This document shows, in pieces, positions 21,903 to 64,000 of a stretch of DNA of 64,000 bases (position 1 is its first letter; the number at the start of each line of letters is the position of its first letter). The notes beneath the pieces are model-generated. The model did no database searches, had not been told where the DNA came from, and saw only the letters and a program-made list of their open reading frames with translations. The translations under genes and the position numbers were made by a program. This stretch comes from Otis tarda. Its lineage: Eukaryota; Chordata; Aves; Otidiformes; Otididae. Location: NCBI GenBank assembly GCA_026413225.1, contig CM048553.1, forward strand, positions 39,844,001-39,908,000, in the 5' to 3' direction.

Positions 21903-24900
21903 TTAATCCACCATCAGGGCAAATGGGTGGTTTAGCCGTGGTAATATCGCACAGCCACCTTACAAGAGTAGCCTTTGGTAACTTCATCCTGTTTCAACCT
22001 TGCCCATTTTCTGGGGCTATTTAAACTTGATACAGCCACACCTTAAAATAACTATTTTGCAACTGTTCTCTCTTCCAGGATTTCAGCTGGGAAGTACATT
22101 TTCTTCTTTCTCACTATTTCTGTTCGTCATCTCTGGGCAATGAGCATTTCCATTATTTGTTTTTCAGGCATGCACTTTTCCCCTGTGATGACAGTTGTTT
22201 GACAAAATTCCATCAGCTGTTTGAGAATTACAGGAGCATTAAAAGAGAAAGCCCCTACCTCCTCCAGCTCCAATTACTCTTAATACTTCTTAAAGAATCA
22301 GGTGCCTCTGATCAGCTGAGGTAGATCAATTTATAAATTTTTCAAAAGAAAATCTCTTTGGTAGAAAGTGGTACTGACTAAAGTATTAGCAGAGCCACTT
22401 TAAAAACCCTGTAGTATACCTTGTCCTTGCAGAGGGGAGCTTGCAGGTGGCCACAGCTCCCAATCTGCTGTAGGATCAGTTATGGGAAAGTGCCTCTCTT
22501 CACAAGAGGCGAGCATCAGCCTCCTTTAGAAATGCTGCGCCATTTTAGCAGGGCAGGTTAAGGAGGTATGTGATTAAAATAGCAGCAAAAGGTACACTTG
22601 CGCAGATGCCTTTTCCTTTATTCTGCATAGTTTGAATTTGAGACTGGGAGATCGCACAAACCTCTTCACTGCTGTCATCGTGATGATGCGTTCAGGCATG
22701 AGAAAAATTAGGACTAATAGATACAGAAAATCTGGTAAGCTGCTTTTTGTCAGCCTTTAAAATATGAACCCATTTTACATTTAGTGTATATAAAAGCCCC
22801 TTGGATTAGAGACAGGAAATAGAGAACTTTCAACAAAATGTTAGTTTCACCTCAGTAAAACTTAATTCTTAACAAACACATTATAGGTGTTTATATCTCT
22901 GTAAGTGGGTGTAAGTGCTAACACATCACAATTTCAGACCACCAACACAGTCCCACTTTATTACAAAGTGTAAATAACCAGGATAATGTACATAATAATT
23001 CATGTAGGATAAGATATGCCACAACTCTTCAGTTGCAGTCATTTTGCTCATAATTGTTAAAAAGGCAGCCCTGATGTTTTTTTTATAGTATGCATACACT
23101 GCTTCTGTTAATAGCTGAAAACCTTGTAAAAAGGAAATTAAAAAAGCAATGTTTCCCTTGTTGATCTCTTATGAAGTAAAAAGATTAGTCTATGTTTCGT
23201 TCTCTCCTTGCATTTCCGTCATCAGGAGCAGATACAAACTCACAAGTTTTTTTTCTATCAGGTTAAAGGATAATGGTGAGATACTGACAGCACATGAAGC
23301 TAAAGTGCTCTCAGCCTCAGAGAGCAAAAGATAAAATCCAGCTTTCTAGCTCACTGCAGTTTCCCTGTGCCTATTTAGGGAGCCAAAACCCAGCACTGTT
23401 CAATGTTCTGAGCTTAAAATAGAAGCAGATAAAAAAATTAGAAGATGTAGAATGGGGAGGGAACCACGGTTTGAGAGGGTGTGCGTTTTCAAGGGCAGAA
23501 GTCCTATTTACTGTTTGTATCACAGCAAAGAGCCTCTTGGTCAGTGCTTTAGTCTTGCTGCTGGGAAAGGGAGGCTGCTTCACCTCTTGTAAGGGGGGCA
23601 GAACACGAGACCACCAGGCAGGGGCTTGAATGGCAGAGGGATACCATCACCTCCGTAAACCTCATACTTCTGGCAGCCCTGTCTAGCTGGGGCACTTGGA
23701 ATTGCTTCCTATTCACATGGCAAGGTGAGATTGTTTTCCGTTTCTGTGGTTTGGCACCACAATCTCATTTTTTAATTAGTGAAGATGTGACTAAATCAGC
23801 TTCGAGGACCCGGGATCTGATCTGTGTCCAAACAGATCGTCTCCCTCTGACACGTCATTCCTGTCTCCACCCAGAGCGTGTCTCTTCCTCACTTTTGTCA
23901 TCATCAGCACTTAACTTACACAATCTCCAGTCTGAATTCCTTCCTCCATGAGATTTGGGGTTTTTTTTGTTATTATTATTTGCTACATACTTTTAGCCTT
24001 AGAAAACGGTAACTCTTCTTAATGATGAAAGGAGCACTGGGAAGATACCTGCCTGTCTGCGGGTGACAGGAGGAGGCAGAGAAAGGCTGTGCGATGTAAA
24101 ATGGAGGTCACAGTCACAGTGAGCTTCTCATCACAGGATTATCTGCTAACATGTATAAACAGACCTCACTGCTGCAAATTCTTGCTCAGTGAACACCGGC
24201 TTCCTTGCCTGTCTTTTCCTTCTTCCCTGCTTTACTTCTTGCCATGTCTTTCTTCTGCTCCTGCCTCAGCCAGTGCTTCCCTCTCAGTCCCTGATTTTCC
24301 GTGCACCTGTGATGCTGCAATGTGTCTCCTGCTGCCTCTGCGCCTTCAGCCCTGCTCCTCTTCTTCTCACTGATTCCCCTTCCCTCTGCCTGTCACATTT
24401 TGGCAATGGCATCTCACCTGGAAAATTGTTAGCGAATGCATTGTACCTGCATACAGAAAACACAGCAGGGACTCTCTGCATCACTGGGACTGGCCCCTGC
24501 CAAGGAGCCACCACGGGTGACGGTGGGGCTGTACCATTTGCCGTGGTGTGGCTTAACAGTGTTGGTAGTGCGTGCCCTGTGGCACAGCCCAAGCCGAGGT
24601 ACGGGCAAGCGATGTCACCTGTGCAGAAGCTGCCCTACCACGTCCTAGTTTTACACGGTCACCTTTGGCCAAAGCAGCAAAGAGCTAATACGTGAAAAAC
24701 CTTACGTAGCCTTTATTAAATGCATATAAGACCTCTCAAAAACTCCTTGCCTGAAAAGTCAAACTCATTTGCTGTCCCAGCAGCAAATGCCCTATGCCAC
24801 CGTTTTAGCAGAGCTGGCCCTCTTATTTTCCAAAATCAGAGGTACTGATGCAGAAGGGACAAGACATCTCCCAAGTGAGTCAACTTAGGTATGTATCGTA

Positions 24901-27900
24901 GCCTACTTACTGCATCTCCAGAAGCAATGATGCAGCTTCAAGGAAGTCTTGTTATGAAAGGTGTGGGAAGAGACAAAGATGAACCTGGTGAGTCACAGGA
25001 GCATGCCGAGGGCAGAGCCTGCCTTCAGGACTTGGGAACACTCCCACCTCTAGACTTGATAATAGGCGAGAAAGAAGGAAGTGATTAATAATTAAAATAA
25101 TTATGGAATAAATTAAGATAATTAGTCTCCTTATTTATCTTCTTAATTGTAGTCCAAAACTGGAATCTTAGGATTCCAGGCTCACCAGTTTTGTGTCATT
25201 TTGTGAAATGGAAACAATCCCTGCCATTAGGTCTTCTTAAATGAGAATTATAATTTGTGACATTGTCTGCTGGGGCAGAGGTGCAGCTCCTTGGCTGGGA
25301 GGAAGCATCAAAATGGGAAATGGAAGTAGCAAAGAATAGCAAAAATAAGTCTTCCCACGCCCCAGATATTTTGCACTTGTTCCTGATAGCTGGGTCTGTC
25401 TTGGTGAGGCAAAGGTGGCAGTTCGCAACCCACTGAGTGCCTGCATGGGGCAGAGAGGCTGCGAAGCATCAAGTGTGAGATTTTGGGAATCCACAAGGAA
25501 AAAGCTGTGGCAGAAGTGGAAGATGGGTGAAGATGACGTAATTGTGCCTCCTGCGCTCTCCTCCCAGCGACACCCTGCCTCCCCCACGCAACAAACCCAC
25601 ATCCAGGATTACTGCTGTCCTCCTGGGGTTCCTCTGCTTTTTCCAACCGCACACACAACAATTATAGCTGTTCTAAATTAAGGTTTTTAACCTGTTTCGT
25701 TTCTGTGGCTTAGCCAAATAGATAGCTGTGGTGTTCGTAGGATTTCCAGGTGCTCTCCCACATAGATATGGGGAAGGCCCAGGGGCGGGCCTTCATCTTA
25801 CAAGAATAAAAGGGATTTTTTAATGTGGAGTTTTATTATCTAAATCAGTGTTAAACATCAAGGCTGCTGGTGAGCGGCTGCTCAGGTGCAGCTAGCAGAA
25901 AGGAGCCCCCTTCCATCCTGCCTGCCAAGCCTGTGCCAGTAGCCCGGGGTTCTGCAAGGCTGCCAGCACCCATTGACCTGCCCTATGTGAGGATGTGGTG
26001 TTCAGCAAAAGCCCAAGCAAAGTGCAGTCCCAGAGAATTGCAGGGATCTCTGCCACATATTAAGTGTCAGAAAGAAGAGAAAAAGATGTTAGAAAAAGGA
26101 ATAAATGAAAAAATTGTGAGGAGGCAGAAGAAAGAAAATAGAAGGGAAAAATAGATAGCACATCCCGTGTTTGCGTGAAGCAATCTAGAGCTCTCACTAC
26201 CATGAAATAACACAGTGCAAGCCTATGTAGTGACTGCAGATGGCTAAATAACTTTAACAAGCAGCTTCTGAACTTGGCACACACACTTCACATTGTACTG
26301 GTAAAGGCATTGAATGTCCTGTGATGCCTGAGCCCAGCCTTTGGTTTTCTCACTTGTTTTTTTGTTAAATCAAAACTCTGACTGCAGTCAAAAGAGCATC
26401 CTCTGGGTAAGAAGTGAATAAAAACTGCCAAGGGCTCCGTCGTTAACAAGAAATTCATGTTACTAAAACAGCAATGAGTGTTGCACTGACATTTTCTCTG
26501 GGGTGTTTTCATATCGTTTTTTCCTTTAGAAATTGGGTCAACGGGGTGTGAGGTTCCCTATCACAGACAAAGGTCTGCCATCTGCATTATTAAAGTCACA
26601 TGTTAGCACCATGGGAAGCTGACAAGATGCTACAGACAGCATAACAAGCAAAACTTTTGTACTGTTAATACTTCCAGTGCTTCATAAAATATTGATAGGA
26701 GTCCTGAATGCACGGTGGCCAAGAAGGAGGCCACTTCACCCACAAGGAATGCACTAATGAAAGGACACAACAGGATTTTATACTCTGAGAAATTCCCCAG
26801 AGGGGCAAGAGCTCCGCTTTTCACATTTGCATTGAATGGCAAGAATAGAAACAGGTGGGAGAGCAGGAGGAAAGTCCCATCTTGAACAAAAGGAGAGGGA
26901 GAGGGGGCTGGGTTGGGCATGCTCGTCTCGACTAGGCTGGGAGACAGGGATGAGGGGCAGGGGTGAGCTCCCAGAGCTCAGCAGCAGGCTGGAACATACC
27001 TCTCAGAGAGGCAGTGTTCAGCATTAGGCTGCCATTAGTTGAGTCATTCTTTAATTTGTGTGACCGAGATAGATAGGCCCCCAAAGCCCCAAATGACAAC
27101 TAGGTAATAAGCAAATACCAGGCACACCCTAAACAGCATTTTAGTTTCCTCTTTTGTGACTTGACATCAAGAACACAACTGCCTCCTTTGCTGGAATAGC
27201 GCATGTGCTCTCTTGCATTTTAGCCTGCGTTCACAGGTTTGGGTGTTCACAGTGAATCTGGGCAAGAGCAACAAAGGTGAGATGCACATCTCCAAGGAGT
27301 GCCAGCTCTGAGCAGGCATCTCCCCAGGGCCACCAGCAGCCTGAAAGAGACCTGAGAATCACAGGAGCTGGGACTCGCGTCTCATCCAGCTCCTGGCTTG
27401 CTTCGTTTGATGCAGATGAGTACAGCCTTCCTGAAGTTATGGGGCTACTCACCTGAGTTTTTGCGGTAAGGCAGGCAGCTAGGCTCGCTCAGCTCCCGCC
27501 AGCGCTTGCTAAACGCCGGCTTTAGAGTCAGTTCTACTTGTGCAAACCCACTGACATGCCCCGAAGGACAGAAACTGAAAAAACGTAGCAAGGGTTTTTC
27601 AGACAATGCTTTGAGTTGGAATCTAGTTTAGTATCATCTTCGTAGCGTATGTTTAATGATGAAAAATGAGCACCAGGGTGATTCTGTTGTGCTCAAACGG
27701 AGTTATGCATGCATTACCGTTAGAAAATTAATATGTACTTTCTTGTAAATTCAGTCAGCAGAAAAAAACCAGCTTGGATATAAGAAATCAAGAATGACAG
27801 GTATACGCTTGTATGTCAAAGCATAATTTTTTTTGTTTTTTTTTTCCTAATGTGGTGCAACCTATCATGGCCAAATCACACTCACTGAAGCCACAAGTCA

Positions 27901-28998
27901 ACATAGGCCAAGTTATAGTCCAATGTTTCCAGCCAGCAAATGATCTTTTCATTCCTTATTCTTGCCAAAACTGTGAATGTAATATTTCACGTGTCACTGG
28001 AGGAGTTTAAGGCAAAGTCAAGTTTTTTTTAAAACAAACAAACAAACAAACAAACAATATATTTGCACAAAGTTAGAATAAGAACAATAATTTAAATCAA
28101 GCTTAAAGTTAAAAAAAAAGAGAAAGACTTACCTATTTGTGGTTAAAGAGTGATTTCTTTCTAATCTGCTTCTCTGCAGTAACAGAGGCAGTACTTCTGC
28201 ATGTGTAGTGAAATTAGTGTTTATAAATGTTACTATAGTAACTGTATCCGTAGCCACAGGCTGGTAGACTTACTGTTCTGGTTATCTAGTGAGCAGCAAG
28301 GTAAAAAGGGAAAAAAATAGACACACACTGTTGTAAGGCAGTCGTGCTCTTGAGGATTCGAGGGAGAAGTGCAGCAAAAGTGTTTTTTGCCTTTATACTA
28401 AGCAATGCCTCACTGTATGCAACGCAGCAGTGTTTTTACCATTAGATCCCCAGGGACACACGATGGAATCTAAATATTTGAGCACTTGACCAAACTCTCT
28501 ATCTGCTTCCTAACAACTTTCAGCTTTAGTTTTACTGTAATGGAAGTGAAAACTTGTCAGGCTTTTGAAGAATCAGGTGAAAGAATAAGGTCATTCGCCT
28601 AGGCTGTGATCCTGTGAACACTGCTTGTGCAGTTTCAGACATAAATGCACGCTGAGTGGCCTTAACACACATCAGCGGAGTTACTCGCCTGTGCAAAACA
28701 GTAAATGTATTTTCAGAATTGAAGCTTGCAATTCATTTCCATGCAGGTGTGCAAACTTGATGCTGGGTTACATATCATTAGCTTACCAGTTAAAGGAGAA
28801 GCCGGTGACTTTAAAAAAAAAAAAAAGAGAGAGAAGAAAACACATAAACACATACTGGGGGATGTAAAGCTTCTCTCAGAAAATCTTGGAGTCTGTGTTT
28901 GGGCACGGACATTAATCTGTCCATAGGAGCCAGTAAGTTGTTCCAGACGCGCTCTTTGCTTGTAAGGTTCGCCACCGAGGCAGAGCAGTGGGAAACCT
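21903..28998. other. Intergenic interval, no gene recognised
   Basis: Seven kilobases of mixed composition contain only chance reading frames; the longest is 168 codons at 24189-24695, Ser/Leu/Pro-rich and without a domain. A (CAAA)n stretch at 28031-28061 and an A-run near 28811-28825 are the only simple repeats noted. No splice-bounded conserved exon was seen. Confidence 0.5.
28031..28061 (+). repeat. (CAAA)n microsatellite
   Basis: It holds about seven uninterrupted CAAA units following an A-run. Confidence 0.95.
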
Positions 28999-29032
28999 GA
29001 AAGTGAAACTAAGCAATAACAGTTTCATTTTC
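28999..29032. promoter_or_regulatory. Inverted pair of ISRE-like (IRF-binding) motifs
   Basis: GAAAGTGAAACT (28999-29010) and, after a 10-bp spacer, AGTTTCATTTTC (29021-29032) each fit the interferon-stimulated response element core GAAANNGAAACT. They lie in opposite orientation and match each other at 11 of 12 positions. They are 1.7 kb upstream of the KAT2B start codon. Binding is inferred from motif only. Confidence 0.55.
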
Positions 29033-29065
29033 GAGCTCGGGAGAAAAGTAGAAACCTAACCGGCA

Positions 29066-29083
29066 TTAAAAAAAAAAAAAAAA
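29066..29083 (+). repeat. Poly-A tract
   Basis: It is a run of A ending in AAAAGCAAGC. No LINE or processed-gene body was recognised to its left. Confidence 0.85.
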
Positions 29084-29198
29084 AGCAAGCAAAGAATTTT
29101 TGGGTGACTGTTACCACACAGAGGCTATTTGTTATTTTAAAATACCATTCAGACACGTAAAAAAAAATTTCCTCTTAAATTTAAGAAAAACTGGATTT

Positions 29199-29219
29199 CT
29201 TTTTTTTTTTTTTTTTTTT
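29199..29219 (+). repeat. Poly-T tract bordering the GC-rich patch
   Basis: An uninterrupted run of about 20 T lies immediately left of the GC-rich segment that starts near 29221. Confidence 0.85.
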
Positions 29220-29220
29220 A

Positions 29221-29470
29221 CCCGCTCTTTAATTCGCTGCGAAGCTTGGGGCAGCCGCTGCCGAGGACAGCGTCTTCCTCCACCTTAACAGTCCGTCTTA
29301 AAGCAGCGGGGATGGCAGCAGCCATTTTACGGGTCGCTGTCACAGCTGCTGGGAAGCCCTAACCCAGCCCCGGCCTCCGCCGCCGGCTCCCCGGGGCCGG
29401 GGCACCCCGGGGCCGGGAAGCCGGCGGCGGAGGCCGGGACTGGCAGGTCCCGACCCCCTCCTCAATCAAT
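29221..29470. promoter_or_regulatory. Small GC-rich, CpG-containing patch, possible promoter
   Basis: This 250-bp block rises sharply in G+C and CpG over AT-rich flanks. It contains GCAGCCATTTTACG, a YY1-like GCCATTTT word, and the hairpin described at 29369-29438. It could be an outlying part of the KAT2B promoter, a start site for a divergent transcript, or the promoter of a distal PP2D1 5' exon. No evidence decides between these. Confidence 0.4.
29369..29438. repeat. Near-perfect GC inverted repeat (26-bp arms, 18-base loop)
   Basis: The left arm is 29369-29394 and the right arm 29413-29438. The outer 20 pairs are perfect (left arm CCCGGCCTCCGCCGCCGGCT), then comes one C/A mismatch, then five more pairs. 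Either strand could fold into a very stable hairpin. Confidence 0.85.
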
Positions 29471-30239
29471 CCGCTGTGGGTTTCAAAACATCAACCCCTC
29501 CCGCCCCCAAAACCCACCCAGATCTCCTCCTTCATAAAAATATTACAGCGTTTTATTCCATTTCCCCACCCATCATTTTGTGTAAATACCAACTCGCCGT
29601 ATAACCTCATGCTTAAAAATATCCCCGAAGGGGAGAGAATGGGAAAATGGGGGACCAGTGGGAAAAGTGTTTTCTCACTCCTCCCCTCCCCGCCCCCCCT
29701 AATACGATTCCTAACTTTGCCAAAGTCTGGAGTCATCTTCACACGGCGGCAAGGCCCTGCTTCTGTGAGAGCTCTTCACGCGCCGGGATTCCCTTCCAAA
29801 CGGGAATTTTCCCAATATTCCAAACGAATACTGCTGCCTCAGGTTTATGCAGATCCCACGCAAAAGCCCAGCTTCCATCCCAACCTTTTAAGCCGTGTTA
29901 TTAGAGCTGCCATTTGTGGTTTCTCGCTGCTCGAACCACGGTTTTTACATACGCGCAGCGGAGTGTAACCGCCTCAAACCCGAAGTGCTTGCTTGTGTGT
30001 GTAGAGCGCAGTTTCTGGGATCATTCGCTTAATTTTAGCTTGCAATTAAAAGGTAATCCCTCTGAGACATAAACTAACCTGCTGTCAACACTTGTTCCTG
30101 GCCCAAAAAAAAGAAAAGAAAAAAAAAAAAACCATGACTTGAGCAACTGAGCAGAGAGAGTGTCTTTGAATTCTCCTATTTAAAACTGGCTGGTATTTAT
30201 AGATTAAATTCGAGATCATCCGGAGGAAAAAAAAAATGA
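29471..30239. other. Flank between the GC-rich patch and the KAT2B CpG island
   Basis: Moderate composition with two kappaB-like words (29785-29813) and an A-run near 30110-30131. TATTTAAAAC and TATTTATAG near 30178-30202 are TATA-like but lie about 500 bp from the KAT2B ATG. No gene was recognised. Confidence 0.5.
29785..29813. promoter_or_regulatory. Two kappaB-like motifs
   Basis: GGGATTCCC (29785-29793) and GGGAATTTTCCC (29802-29813) lie 8 bases apart. Both are near-palindromic matches to the NF-kappaB consensus. Function is inferred only. Confidence 0.45.
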
Positions 30240-30723
30240 ATTGCTTAAAAGCGGCTGCAAAGTGCGTGGTGGGGAACGGCAATGGTTCAGTCAAACAAAG
30301 TAGCGGCCATGGGGCGGGGGGGAGCGGAGGCTGCGCCAGTACCGCGGGCTCACCGCGGCTGGGGACCGCGGCCGCTCCGCGCAACCCCCGCCGCCGGCCG
30401 CGCAACTTTTCCCCGCAGCCTCCCGGAGGGCCGGGCTGGCTCCACAGCAGCACGCCGCCGCCCGCGCAACCTCCGCGCAGGGAGGCAGGCGCGCCCCCCG
30501 CGGTGCGCAGCGGCGAGAGGCGGGTGCCGCCCGCTCCCCCCCCGCCCCCGCCCGGCGGGGCAGGAGCCGCCCGTGGAGCGGCGGGTCCCTCCTCCCGCTC
30601 CCCCAACCCTCCCCCCCGGGAGCAGCCGGCGGCGGCGCGGCGAAGGGGAGGGTCTAGGGCCGGGCGCTCCGCACCGCACCGCACCGCGCCGGCCGGCCGG
30701 GCGGCTGCCGCCGCGCCGCGGGC

Positions 30724-64000
<33,277 letters not shown>

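Noticed and set aside
24189-24695. 168-codon + strand frame
   Set aside because: Leu/Ser/Pro-rich without a domain, no splice or promoter context, and an antisense frame of similar size overlaps it.
30175-30205. TATA-like words TATTTAAAAC and TATTTATAG upstream of KAT2B
   Set aside because: They lie about 500 bp before the ATG at the edge of a TATA-less CpG island, in generally AT-rich flank. Not called as a core promoter.

Overview
The window is vertebrate nuclear DNA, almost certainly from a bird. Three multi-exon genes have canonical GT-AG introns, the intergenic DNA is AT-rich, one strong CpG island is present, and the interspersed repeats include CR1 LINE 3' ends with the avian ATTCTATG tail. 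The gene order RAB5A, PP2D1, KAT2B matches the block I know from human chromosome 3p24. I could not name the species.

Layout. From 1 to about 12,570 lies the coding part of RAB5A on the + strand: five coding exons, a complete 215-residue protein and the 3' UTR. The first, non-coding exon and the promoter are left of the window. From about 12,590 to 18,446 lies PP2D1 on the - strand, a two-coding-exon gene for a PP2C-like protein of 759 residues. Its 3' end is tail-to-tail with RAB5A, the two polyadenylation signals being only about 60 bp apart. From 18,447 to about 30,230 is a gene-poor interval holding a CR1 fragment with a 1,140-bp solo LTR inserted in it, a paired ISRE-like dyad, a small GC-rich patch with a long near-perfect hairpin, and two kappaB-like sites. 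From about 30,240 to 31,700 is the KAT2B CpG island. KAT2B (PCAF) then runs on the + strand from 30,724 past the right edge. Twelve coding exons (591 codons) are present, covering the N-terminal PCAF homology region and most of the acetyltransferase domain. The rest of the acetyltransferase domain and the bromodomain lie outside.

Function. RAB5A is the early-endosome GTPase and KAT2B is a nuclear histone acetyltransferase. PP2D1 belongs to the PPM/PP2C family but has lost several catalytic residues, so it is probably a pseudophosphatase. The genes share a conserved neighbourhood rather than a pathway.

Most unusual features. PP2D1 carries a degenerate tandem triplication (about 53-57 residues per unit) of the segment leading into its last PP2C strand. 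Other notable features are the inverted ISRE pair and the 26-bp-stem GC hairpin upstream of KAT2B, and the datable solo LTR with intact target-site duplication. I found no prokaryotic-type system, CRISPR array or clearly novel gene system.
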